Positions 34,438 to 43,975 of a DNA stretch of 64,000 bases are shown here, piece after piece. Position numbers and translations under genes: made by a program. The notes below the pieces were generated by a model. That model saw nothing but the letters and a program-made list of their open reading frames with translations, was not told the origin of the DNA and ran no database searches. The number at the start of each line of letters is the position of its first letter. The stretch's first letter is position 1. Source of the stretch: Amphiura filiformis (Eukaryota; Echinodermata; Ophiuroidea; Amphilepidida; Amphiuridae); the NCBI RefSeq assembly GCF_039555335.1, contig NC_092641.1:30626848-30690847 (forward strand), given 5' to 3'.

Positions 34438-35305
34438 TTTACTTATTTTACCATATTTTACCACGGTAAATTAAGATGGCGGTAAATTACCGGTAATTTA
34501 CCATGTAAATTAACCGGTAATTTACAGACTCACAACACTGAACATGTATGTGCTACTAGCATGACTAGCACTGTAGTGCTAGCCTAAATTAAATACATTT
34601 ACCTTTTTATTTGTTTACTTGTTTGTTTACAGCAAATCATGACATGAAGTATTGATAAACAACATGTTTTAGCAGACTGATCCATACGAAGTTATCCCTA
34701 CAGATACAGAGATCTAGCCCTAGAACTCTGGCCATATAGTATCCATTTTTTACTTCTACTAGGGCCAGAGGCACTTACATTGAAAAATTTGTTGGAGATG
34801 CTTGAACGATCCAGTACAAAAAATGACAGCATTTCAATGCTTGACCGAACCAATACAAATGTGTGTCAGGTCACTAATTAACATGATAAAACCCACTTGA
34901 GAACACACAATCGCCGGTCATTTCTAAAGATGCATTTATACTCAATCGCTTTTGCAGAAACCTGAATCGCACGCATGATCAGTGTACTAAATCGCCGTCG
35001 TATTTGCCTGCTGAGCATGCGCATGATTCACTGTTTTTCAGAAGTGACACGTAGGCCTATATTGACACCCCCTGTCGGTTAGCGTTCTCTAAAATTGTAC
35101 ACATAACTTGTGTAGTTAAGTTAGCGACAATGATTCAGTCTGATGATGAGTAACCCATGGGTATAAACACACCCCTACACAATGACTAATTTACATCTAG
35201 CACAAAAGACCGTGTTCATGTACCGTTATACTCAGCCAAACATGGCAGAGTAGGTCCCGGATCTTCGGTACGGTACATGTTCCTATCTTCTCAACGTTAT
35301 ACCTT
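34438..35305. other. Unannotated DNA with a TTACCGGTAA-rich patch
   Basis: A dyad-rich patch at 34445-34525 repeats GGTAAATTA / TAATTTACC in both orientations, so it could fold. Nothing coding seen. A (CTT)n stretch at 35308-35330 marks the 3' tail of the following LINE. Confidence 0.4.
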
Positions 35306-35462
35306 TCTTCTTCTTCTTCTTCCAGTTATAGTGAAGGCTTCTTGAAAAGAAGATTGCTCACTGCAGAGTGGTGGGTGCGCAGACATATGACGCAGACGAG
35401 AGATCACAGGTGCAAAATATGTACAGTGAAGTGCTGATTAAAAATTTGATGCTGTCTGCTGT

Positions 35463-36740
35463 CTAGATGGAGCCGTCCCTCAATGCCATCTTGAAGGCAT
35501 TGAGTGTTGGGAAGGCTGCTGGATCCTTCTTTAAGGAATTCCAATCCCTACTTGTGCGTGGGAAGAAGGAAGATAGGTACACTTGCGAGCTGCAGTATGG
35601 CGTCCAGATGCGGGAGTTATGACCTCTGGTGTTGGATGTTGCTTCAGTGACGTGATCTTTCCAACTGATGTCAACCAGATCGGAGTGAATCCTGTAGAGC
35701 ATGGTTAGCCGGCTTTGGCGACGTCTACTTTGTAGAGATGGCCACTGGAGCTCACTCAGCAGGGGGTAACACTTGATCTGCGGTCATAGGTGTTGGTAAC
35801 GTATCTGGCACTGGACTGGTTCGCTGGACTTGTTCCACTTTCTTGATGTTTCTTTGAGTGTGAGGGTCCCATACTGCAGCTGCATACTCAGCAGTAGGTC
35901 TTACATAAGTCGTGTACGTAGCCTCCTTAATCCTCCGACTGCTGTGGTAGAAGTTGCGCTGGAGAAATGCACGGGTGGAATTTGCTTTTTTGGTGGTGAT
36001 GTCTACATGGTCGTTGAAACTCAGCTTGTTGTCTATGTTGAGACCAAGATATTTGGCAGATGACACTTCTTCAAGAGTGATACCATGAATGCTGTAGGAG
36101 AAGGTGATTGGTTTCCTCTTCTTGGTAACACGCACCACCTGGCATTTGGCTGGATGAAATTGCATTTGTGTTCCCACTTCTGCAAAGCATTGAGATCTTC
36201 TTGTAGTAAGGAAGCATCATGATGGGACGATATCCTCTTGTACAGTGCAGTATCATCAGCAAACAGGCGGGTTGTCGAGCTCTTTACGCAGTCCGGAAGG
36301 TCGTTGATGAATGCCAAGAAGAGCAAAGGTCCCAGAACGCTGCCTTGTGGTACGCCTGATTTGGCCATCAACCAGGACTTGCTGTGTACGGTGGCGGAGG
36401 AAGTCCGTAACCCATTGAAGAGTAGGTCCACGTATGCCGTAGTGCTGGAGCTTGTGTAGGAGAAGCCTATGTGAAACCTTATCGAAGGCTTTAGCGAAGT
36501 CCAACAATATCATGTCTGTTTGCCCTTTTTCTTCGATCCCCTTGGCCAGATCGTTGATAGTCAGGATTAGCTGTGTGTCGCATGATCTGTTCTTTCTGAA
36601 GCCATGCTGTGCATCGGACAAGATCTTTTGTTCAGACAGATGGTTGATTATTGCACTATGGACCACATGCTCGCATAGCTTACACAGAATGGCGGTGAGA
36701 GATATAGGTCTATAATTTGCTGGTGACGATCGGCTGCCCT
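35463..36740 (-). pseudogene. Reverse transcriptase and C-terminus of the 2A LINE (frame-broken)
   Basis: On the minus strand: ILSDAQHGFRKNRSCDTQL, ILLDFAKAFDKVSHRLLLHK, KSGVPQGSVLGPLLFLAFIN, the catalytic LFADDTALY (about 36255), [19 protein letters not shown], and a C-terminus ending SSFFPRTSRDWNSL...NAFKMALRDG. Frame changes occur near 36380, 36170, 35830 and 35740. All RT core motifs are recognisable. This C-terminus type is common in CR1/Jockey-group LINEs of invertebrates. Confidence 0.85.
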
Positions 36741-36742
36741 TC

Positions 36743-38290
36743 TTAAATATATGGAACTACCAGTGCTTTCTTCCACGCAGATGGGACAGATCCTTGGTCG
36801 AGGGATGCTTGGTAGAGGAGGCAGATGGCTGGAGCGATCTCTTCCGCAGTTTCCTTCAGAAGTCTGGCAGGCACGCCGTCAGGACCAGAAGCCTTGTATG
36901 GGTTAAGATTCTTCAGCAACTTGACAATGCCTTGATTGGTGATCTGGATACCATTCATTGGTGGATGAGTGCTGGGTCCAAGATCAGGTAGAGTTGATGA
37001 ATCATCCTTGGTAAAAACTGATGCAAATTGGCGATTCAGCAGATTGGCCTTGGTCTTTGGGTCACTGAAGAGATGATTGCCTTCCTTCAGAGGAGCAATA
37101 CCAGCTTGATCACAACGCTTGGCTTTGATAATGGCCCCCAGTCTTCTACTTGCACCAGGTTCACTGCGTATTATGTCAGTAAGGTACTTGTTGTAGGCCT
37201 GACGACAGGTAATTTGGCTCTGCTTCTTCAATTGCCTAAATCTCCTCCAATCACGGTCTCTGTTTGTCTTCCTAGCTTTCTTGAAATCCCTTGCTTTCCT
37301 TCGACAGATCCGTTTGGTAGAGGTGTTAAACCATGGCTGGTTGAATCTGGTGGAGCTGAGCTTGGAAGGTACTCTGTCATGGAGTATTTTCTGAAGATAC
37401 TGTTCAATCTCCCTGGATAACAGTTCCACTGGAGTAGATGTTGTGTTGCGAGAGACAAACTTGTCTGCCCATTCCTTGGTCTCCTGACGGATCAAATCAA
37501 AATCAGCATGATTCCACAGGAAGATCTTGCGACAGGATGGTTTCACTCTGCTGGCCTGAGCATTCCAATCTGCATACACAATGTCATGGTCACCCAAAGC
37601 TGGCAACCCCTCACAGCGGTTGATTAGAGAGGGTCGATTGGTAATGATGATGTCAAGTAACATACTTTCATTGCGGGTTGGAAAGTCAACAAGTTGTTCC
37701 ATTCCAGTTCGAGCCAGCATCTGCAGGAAGGATTCATTTAATTCAAGTGGATAGTATAACTGGATACTGGTGGCCGACGACTCGGTCTGTAACCCAATCG
37801 ATGTCTGGTAAGTTGGCATCACCTGCAATCCATACTGCCACACCTGGGTTGGAAAGGCATATTTCCTCAATAACCTGGTTTAAGACATTCATGTAAGGCT
37901 GTTTGCTGCTAGGGGGACGATACAGTGCACCAATGATGATGGTTTGTTTACCACTGATGATTTTGGCACCCACTTAACTCTGCTTCGGACTCAATCTGGA
38001 GTTGTTGGCTGATTAAGCTAGAATGGACACCAAGCAGGACTCCTCCCCAGCCATGTTTACGGTCTTTTCTATACAGGTTGTAGCCTGGTGGAAAGATTTC
38101 ACCTTTGCTCATATCAGGTTTCAACCAGGTTTCGCAACCATATATAAATATCTGGTTTGGTGGCATCTACAAGGCTCCAAAACTCCTCCTTCTTACCGTA
38201 CAAACTTTGGAAGTTAATGGTGAGGGTACGAAGGTTAGAACCAGTGTTGCTCGCTTTAGCAGATGGTTTAGCTGGAGACGATTGAGCAGA
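36743..38290 (-). pseudogene. Endonuclease and linker of the 2A LINE
   Basis: On the minus strand: LTINFQSLYGKKEEFWSLVD, GCETWLKPDMSKGEIFPPGY, TIIIGALYRPPSSKQPYMNV, WIAGDANLPDIDW, LLDIIITNRPSLINRCEGLP and LGDHDIVYADWN. Together these are the APE-type endonuclease core. A 375-codon frame (37870-36743) continues through a basic linker (RRKARDFKKARKTNRDRDWR) to the RT fingers (LNPYKASGPDGVPARLLKE). Breaks near 38120, 37970 and 37790 split the endonuclease. Catalytic Asn/Glu/Asp/His positions look present. Confidence 0.85.
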
Positions 38291-38429
38291 TGGGGATCCT
38301 GGCTCTGAAGAACTACAGCTGCCTGTTGAACTACGGTTGCTGCGGTCAAACACATCTCCAGAGGCTGACGAGTCGATGCTACAATCACCAATGATGGAGT
38401 CAAACAAGCTGGCTGATATATTTGGCAAG

Positions 38430-38545
38430 CCACAGCTAGTGCACTCCCATGGTAAGTCAGATCTGCCCATGCAGGAGAACATGTCTTCAGACATTTTAAT
38501 GCAGTCAGCATGGAACCAGGTGTTACATTCTTATGCTCCCCAGGA
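38430..38545 (-). pseudogene. PHD-like zinc cluster of the 2A LINE
   Basis: Reads ECNTWFHADCIKMSEDMF, then SCMGRSDLPWECTSCG. The H-x2-C and W-x-C-x2-C spacing is that of the second half of a PHD finger. The first C-x2-C pairs are missing because the MITE inserted just upstream (at about 38545-38550). Confidence 0.7.
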
Positions 38546-38889
38546 ATTTTGAGGTGGTGAGTCTTTGGAAGCAGACTACGTACCGGTAAAAGGGGTATTT
38601 CGGAGCTGCGAACGGGCTGTGAACAAGTAAAATGGGGTCTTTTGGGGCTGCGAAAAGTCAAAATCAAGGGTCTTTCTTGGCTTTTTTGGTTGAAAATCGC
38701 CTGAAAAAATAAGAAATATGAGGAATGAGCAATTTTGGGGTCTTTTATAGCTGAAATTATCAAAATCAAGGGTCTTTCGGAGCGTTATTTTGGTCAAATA
38801 TAGGGGTCTTTCGAGCTGTGAAACCCAAAAGGGGGGTCTTTCCGGGGAGCATACCCGTATGGTCATTTGTGTTGAGTGCCCCCGGGAAG
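38533..38889. mobile_element. MITE inserted inside the 2A LINE
   Basis: GCTCCCC near 38536 and GGGGAGC near 38845 are inverted, and the right end continues to GTTGAGTGCCCCCGGG at 38873-38888. The internal GGGGTCTTTC(G/T)GGGC word repeats about six times. It separates the 2A N-terminus from the PHD-like cluster. The left boundary is only approximate. Confidence 0.6.
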
Positions 38890-39046
38890 ATACCGGTACT
38901 TGCTTTTGCACCTTTATAGTCAGTACATGCTCCTCTACATTCACCACGGGTACTTCGGTAACCTTTGGGCCTGGATTGCTCTCTACGTCACCTGCTTTAA
39001 CAGGAGGCCCAGGATAATACATAAAGTCTATATTCTGTCGGTCCAT
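38890..39046 (-). pseudogene. 2A-peptide N-terminus of the LINE ORF
   Basis: ATG at 39046 opens MDRQNIDFMYYPGPPVKAGD, and residues 19-27 are GDVESNPGP (38992-38966). This matches the 2A ribosome-skipping consensus D-V/I-E-x-N-P-G-P. 2A motifs at the N-terminus of APE-type LINE ORFs are established in sea urchin, amphioxus and mollusc elements; there they give translational skipping between Gly and Pro or act as signal sequences. The frame continues about 35 residues (KVTEVPVVNVEEHVLTIKVQ) before the MITE. Confidence 0.85.
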
Positions 39047-39100
39047 GTCACGTCACTTCCGGTTGATGATGTTCGAGTGAAAACAAGTCCCTGATTCGAT

Positions 39101-39318
39101 TTTTGTTGGTGATTTCTGTCATTGGTGTTTTGTAAATTTCGATCGCAAATAGTCAGTGGAATCAAACAACCGCCTCTAAGTCTTCAGAGTGAAAAGAAAC
39201 TTACTTCATTTACCGCTTATATACTGACAAACTTAAAATTAAATTCCATGGTCGAAAGTGTCGTTTTTCCAAATTGAATGCCACTCCAACAACATCGCTA
39301 TGTAGCCTCCTTCACAGC
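39101..39318. other. Probable 5' UTR of the 2A LINE
   Basis: No ORF. It lies between the 2A start codon and the 169-bp tandem duplication. No boundary or target duplication was found. Confidence 0.35.
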
Positions 39319-39657
39319 CGGTTTCTGTTGTTCACAACAAACCGTGAGCCACATGCAGTTTGGGCCCAAGACTAGAGATAGCCCGGATGTCCGACCGACA
39401 GAATACATTGTATACGGTTAACAACATTGGTGGATGACATTTTCAATATGTCCATGTCCTTTCCAACAAGGAAAGAGATACGAAAAGCGGTTTCTGTTGT
39501 TCACAACAAACCGTGAGCCACATGCAGTTTGGGCCCAAGACTAGAGATAGCCCGGATGTCCGACCGACAGAATACATTGTATACGGTTAACAACATTGGT
39601 GGATGACATTTTCAATATGTCCATGTCCTTTCCAACAAGGAAAGAGATACGAAAAGC
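39319..39657. repeat. Two-copy 169-bp tandem duplication
   Basis: GGTTTCTGTTGTTCACAACA occurs at about 39320 and 39489. The two 169-bp copies appear nearly identical along their length (CATGCAGTTTGGGCCCAAGA, GATAGCCCGGATGTCCGACC, TCCTTTCCAACAAGGAAAGA). It lies upstream of the 2A LINE's start codon in its orientation. It could be a tandem promoter-like 5' UTR or an independent duplication, or an assembly duplication. Confidence 0.8.
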
Positions 39658-39829
39658 GAACGTCTACAGAGATCATGCATCATGTTTGTCAACCCTGCTC
39701 AATTTTGCACCCAACATGCCCAAAGCCTCAGGCCAAGCATCAAATAGTAAAATCCTCTAAAACCAAATATTATCCTGGATAATCCCGACAAATCCATGTA
39801 TATTTTTTACCGGTAATTTGTGTGACTTC

Positions 39830-41290
39830 TCTCTCTCTCTCTGTGTCAGGTGGCGCTGTGTAGCGCTGCTGTGGTCTTCACAAGAGTACGCCATCTCACT
39901 CGATCCGATGCCAAGTTTGTTGCACCTTGCATTCCCTGGTTAGAAACCAGCTTCACGCCATTAGTCCAAGATGTTGGTGGACGCCCTCTTCCTCGCTTGC
40001 CTTCCATGGCCCCTTGCAAAATCTGTTTTTCTACACCTCCATGTTTCCTGACAATATGGCCAAAGTACTTCAGCTTTCTCCATTATGCCGCTTCTGATGG
40101 TTAGACTTGTACCAATCTTGTCAAGGATCCAGGAATTTGTTCTCCTGTCTTTCCATGTCACTCGTAGAAGCCTCCTGTAACCCCACATCTCAAGAGCATC
40201 TACTCTTTTCCTATCATTCTTGGTCATAGCCCAAGACTCAGATCCATAAGTGGCAATGGAAAACACAGTTGCACGAAGTAGGCGTACCTTGAGGTCAATG
40301 GATAGGCCTCTGCTTTTCCATATGCTTGACATGCCCTGCACAGTTGTCCTTGCAATAGCCAGTCTTCTCTTAACTTCAGTTGTGCTGTCACCACTGTTGT
40401 TAATCATTGAACCCAGATATTCAAATTGCTTCACCTCCTCAATCTGTTGTCCATCTATCACAAACTCATCACTTTTCTCTCTCTGTCTACAACCATTATT
40501 TTTGTCTTCTTTGTGTTCAGGAGAAGGTGTTTTTTTTCACTGTCCTCTTTGATGCGCTTCAAAAGATCAATCAGCTCTACTCTGCTGCTACAAATAAGAG
40601 TGGTATCATCTGCGTACCTCAGGTTAGTAATTCTTGTACCGCCAAACTTCACTCCACCTTCAAACCCCTCCAAAGCTGTTCTCATTATGTCTTCAGAGTA
40701 GATGTTAAATAGGTTTGGTGATAGCACACAGCCCTGTCGTAAGCCTCTTCCAATCTTGAACCAATCTGTGTCTCCACTACTTGTTCTGACTGCCGATTCT
40801 TGGTCTTCATATAAGCAGCTGATCAGATCCACAAGATGACTTGGAAACAGTGTTCGAAATAAGTACTTATCCTCTTGTCCTCTTGTCCAAAAATCACTGG
40901 GGACAACCATATTGAGCTATGTACTTATCCCCTGGACAATCACTATATTTTACCTCCTAAAGTATGACACATTATGGGGACAACCAAAATGTATTGAGGA
41001 CAAGCAGAATTTATGCTTTAATTATCCTCGGGATAACCTCCAGATTTTCCTTATTTCGGACACTGCTTGGAAAACCCATCTTTTTCATAGTTTCCCACAT
41101 CTGAGGGTGGCTAACACAGTCAAAAGCTTTACTGTAATCTATGAAGCACATGTAAAGAGGAAGTCTATGCTCTCTGCATTTCTCAATCACATTCCTGATA
41201 TTGACAATTTGGTCCCTAGTACCCCTTCCTTCACGAAATCCTGCCTGCTCATCAGATATTTCCTGCTCCATTTTGTGTCTTACCTTTTTA
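39830..41290 (-). pseudogene. RTE/BovB-like reverse transcriptase fragment
   Basis: On the minus strand: ISDEQAGFREGRGTRDQIVN, MCFIDYSKAFDCVSHPQMWE, then after the MITE, GRGLRQGCVLSPNLFNIYSE, LRYADDTTLI (about 40630), FEYLGSMINNSGDSTTEVKR and YGSESWAMTKNDRKRVDALE, WGYRRLLRVTWKDRRTN. The motif order and the RQGCVLSPxLFN block are typical of the RTE/BovB group and differ from the CR1-group LINEs elsewhere in this window. The frame breaks near 40460 and 40060. It is 5'-truncated (no endonuclease) and ends near 39845, followed by a (GA)n tail at about 39828-39842. Confidence 0.85.
40848..41065. mobile_element. 218-bp hAT-type MITE inside the RTE fragment, 8-bp duplication CTTGGAAA
   Basis: Ends CAGTGTTCGAAATAAG and CTTATTTCGGACACTG (15 of 16 inverted matches). 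CTTGGAAA is duplicated at 40840-40847 and 41066-41073, and removing the element plus one copy restores the RT reading. The internal sequence has mirrored GGGGACAACC / CTTATCC words. Clear hAT hallmarks, non-autonomous. Confidence 0.93.
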
Positions 41291-41500
41291 AAAATGAGAT
41301 ATACTCGGTAGTATCCCGGGTAGTATCAAGCTGAAACATATAAAGTATTCGGTTTAAAAGTACAAGACGGACCGTGATTGGAAATATCTGAGCGAACAGG
41401 TCTAGAAAAATAATCGATCAATTGATTTTTGGGCGCATAATTGGGCGAAAAAGATTTGGGCTAAATTTGGGCGTCACGCGTCATGTCGTCACCAGGCGTA

Positions 41501-41745
41501 GGGGGCTGGCATTTTCTTCGGAAGGGGGGTCACAAAAATACTGGGGGTCATAGAATTTTCAGACCCAAAATAGGGGGGGTTATAATTTTTTTAACACCCA
41601 AAATAGGGGGGGTTATAGAATTATTAAGGGCTGGTGACTTAAAATTTTCGTAAAAAAAATTTGCCCGCGATAGGGGGGTCATAAAAAATTGACTCCGGTC
41701 ACCGACATATTTGTGACCCCCCTTCCGAAGAAAATGCCAGCCCCC
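41501..41745. mobile_element. 245-bp MITE with ~37-bp inverted ends and TA flanks
   Basis: GGGGGCTGGCATTTTCTTCG at 41501-41520 mirrors CGAAGAAAATGCCAGCCCCC at 41726-41745, extending to GGAAGGGGGGTCACAAA. TA lies directly outside on both sides, as with Tc1/mariner-type insertion. The inside contains repeated ATAGGGGGG(G)TTATA words. Confidence 0.85.
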
Positions 41746-42180
41746 TAATGTCTTCCCTATGTGGTGTACAGGCCTGGTGGCTGTGGTGGTAGCAGATGGT
41801 GGTGTAGGCCCCCTATGCCCAATGCCACAGCAAACACAAACAGTTAAAAAAAGTTAGGACCCTAGGCCTAAAACGTGTTTATACCGGTATCGATCAGCAA
41901 TTAGGCATATAGGCCTAGGCTATCATATAAAGTCGTGAAAACATTTTTTTCATGACAAAATAAATACCGTGCCTAGGCCTATGTGAGATTGCTATCTTCA
42001 GTAGGCCTAGATATAGCGAAAAAAAATCCTAAAACGCGCACGGTTACTCTGCCCGAATTTAAAAAAAACATCGGCATTCGGTCTATATAATAGGCCTATG
42101 TCGCGCTATTAAAACAAAACAGGGGGGAAGAGGTTAAAATAGAGAAACAGGCAAATGATAATCTCTGCTTTATAAGTGCC
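41746..42180. other. Unannotated DNA rich in TAGGCCTA words
   Basis: Several TAGGCCTA/AGGCCTAGG words (41870, 41910, 41975, 42003, 42098) and a half palindrome GCTATCTTCAGTAGG near 41990 related to the R-family hairpin. No ORF. Confidence 0.4.
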
Positions 42181-42279
42181 GTTTTAAATTTTGGTCAGCT
42201 TCGTCATTTTTACATTTCTTTATAGCTCTGCAGTCGACCTGATGCCGATTTTTCTCTGAGCGAGCAACCCCGTTCAATG
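42181..42279 (+). repeat. R-family repeat, copy 4 (left of the Penelope insertion)
   Basis: TTTTGGTCAGCTTCGTCATT, TTTCTTTATAGCTCTGCAG and GATGCCGATTTTTCTCTGAG, ending in AACCCCGTTCAATG (42266-42279), which is the target duplication of the Penelope-like element. The copy resumes at 43544. Confidence 0.7.
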
Positions 42280-43529
42280 TGACTGAAGAGGTTCATCAGG
42301 TCTGTTAATTAATCAGCTATTTAGAGTTTATTTGTCAAGACCAAGTGAATTTTTCTGCTGACAGTTTCGCCAGAAACCTTCTGGCTTTCTCAAAGCATTG
42401 ATGATGTTATTGATCCACCTGCTTGGAGCGGGAAACTTGACCGGATGTTTTGGTTTTCCCGGAAGTAGTACTCCTGTCTCCCGGGGTCTTGAGCAGAGGA
42501 TCAAAGATGTGACATAGAAAGAACGTGCCCTCGTCTCTGTTCATGGTCTTGTCCCCTCTCTTGCGAATCCAAATCGCTTCCTTCACCCATCTTGCTCTGC
42601 GATTTTCTTCTCTGTCGATGATTGATGAACTGGTGTCATACGCACTTTGCTAGACAGAGGTGAAAAGATCATCACCGAGGATGAGGACAAAATCGCAGAA
42701 GAGAATCACATCAAGAACGCGTTAGAAAGGTGCGGCTATCCTGTGGACAATGGAAAAAGTTAAAACAGACAGAGCCAACAAAGTCAAAAATAAGCCAAAC
42801 AACAAAGACAATCCAAATGCGGAAAAGAACAAAGGATGCGTAGTGATCCCATACATAGCCGGCGTCTCGGAAAAGATAAGCCGTATCATGAAAAAGCACA
42901 ACATCTCGACGGCCATGAAGCCCCATACTACCATCAAAAAGATGCTTGTTCACCCCAAGGACAAACAAGAGAAAGAAAGAACTGCAAATTGTGTTTACGA
43001 GATACCATGCAAAAGTTGTCCCCAAACATACATCGGTGAGACCAAAAGGCAATTTGGCGTCCGTATGAGTGAGCATAAACGGGAAGCAGAAAAAGCGGGC
43101 CAGCTTAAATACACACGCTCCAAAAGAACGGAATCTCTTACGGAAATAAATAAATCCGCAATTACTGATCATGTGTCAAGAGAAAACCATATCATAGACT
43201 GGGACAGTTCATCAATCATCGACAGAGAAGAAAATCGCAGAGCAAGATGGGTGAAGGAAGCGATTTGGATTCGCAAGAGAGGGGACAAGACCATGAACAG
43301 AGACGAGGGCACGTTCTTTCTAAGTCACTTCTTTGATCCTCTGCTCAAGACCACCGCTGGAGACAGGAGTACTACTTCATCGGGAAAACCAAAACATCCG
43401 GTCAAGTTTCCCGCTCCAAGCAGATGGATCAATAACATCATCAATGCTTTGAGAAAGCCAGAAGGTTTCTGGCGAAACTGTCAGCAGAAAAACGCAAGTT
43501 TTTCACTTGGTCTTGAATAAACTCTAAAT
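42280..43529 (+). mobile_element. 5'-truncated Penelope-like element with inverted tail copy
   Basis: The 14-bp AACCCCGTTCAATG is directly repeated at 42266-42279 and 43530-43543, defining the ends. The right part (about 42640-43529) encodes the last part of a Penelope-like ORF. The left part (about 42318-42636) is the reverse complement of the 3' end (43200-43528): e.g. CTTGGAGCGGGAAACTTGAC mirrors GTCAAGTTTCCCGCTCCAAG. Truncated copies with an inverted terminal piece are characteristic of Penelope-like elements. Confidence 0.88.
42640..43520 (+). pseudogene. Penelope-like ORF, C-terminal part with GIY-YIG endonuclease
   Basis: It begins in the linker after the RT (LLDRGEKIITEDEDK, NHIKNALERCGYP), shifts frame near 42745, and continues as one frame from 42750. 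VIPYIAGVSEKISRIMKKHN is followed by the GIY-YIG domain: VYEIPCKSCPQTYIGETKRQ, FGVRMSEHKREAEKAG and later AITDHVSRENHIIDWDSSSI, NRRARWVKEAIWIRKR. The tail is RWINNIINALRKPEG. The GIY-YIG nuclease nicks the insertion site. The RT domain itself is absent. Stop at 43518-43520. Confidence 0.9.
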
Positions 43530-43543
43530 AACCCCGTTCAATG

Positions 43544-43765
43544 CAGTTCTGCCGTTTCGCGCCGTACTGAATCATCATCTACAACGCGTGCTAGGCAATA
43601 GGTTTTTTGGGGTTTTTTTTTTGGGGGGTTAATATATTATTATTATTATTATTATTTCGCTTGCTATCTTCTGAAGATAGCAATTTTGGTCAGCTTCGTC
43701 ATTTTAACATTTCCTTATAGCTTTGCATTCGGCCTAGTGCCGATTTTCATACTAAAAGAAAATGT
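43544..43765 (+). repeat. R-family repeat, copy 4 (right part)
   Basis: CGCGCCGTACTGAATCATCA, AACGCGTGCTAGGCAATAGG, a (TTA)n stretch, the palindrome GCTATCTTCTGAAGATAGC (about 43664-43682), then GGTCAGCTTCGTCATTTTAA and GGCCTAGTGCCGATTTTC. It contains the most complete order of the family's pieces in the window. Confidence 0.7.
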
Positions 43766-43839
43766 GGCGAGACATGCCGTAATTTCAGGTAGCTAACGAG
43801 GTAGAATTCCACGATCTGAGAGTGAAGAGGAGAGCACAC

Positions 43840-43975
43840 AAATAGGCCAAATCATTGATTTGAGAGTCTCTCAGATGCGCTAAAACATCGATCTGAGAGT
43901 CTCTCAAATCGGCTAAATCATCGATTTGAGAGTCTCTCAAATCGGCTAAATCATCGATATGAGAGTATTGCAGAT
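43840..43975. repeat. 36-bp minisatellite, four units
   Basis: ATCGATTTGAGAGTCTCTCAAATCGGCTAAATC-type units (shown by their cores ATCGATTTGAGAGTC and TCTCAAATCGGCTAA), spaced 36 bp from about 43851. Each unit has a GAGAGTCTCTC dyad. Because 36 is divisible by 3, the minus strand stays open as a repeated SQIDDLADLRD peptide, probably fortuitous. Confidence 0.85.

Larger units (their letters stand above)
35306..39100 (-). mobile_element. LINE with N-terminal 2A peptide (CR1-group), minus strand
   Basis: Order on the minus strand: 2A-bearing N-terminus (39046-38890), a MITE insertion, PHD-like zinc cluster (about 38545-38430), APE-type endonuclease (38290-37500), RT (36900-36000), C-terminal domain (35702-35463), UTR and (GAA)n tail (35330-35308). 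The frame is broken at several places. The 5' limit is uncertain and may include the 169-bp duplication at 39.3-39.66 kb. Confidence 0.8.

Noticed and set aside
42711-43172. 153-codon hydrophobic minus-strand ORF
   Set aside because: Antisense shadow of the Penelope-like GIY-YIG ORF.
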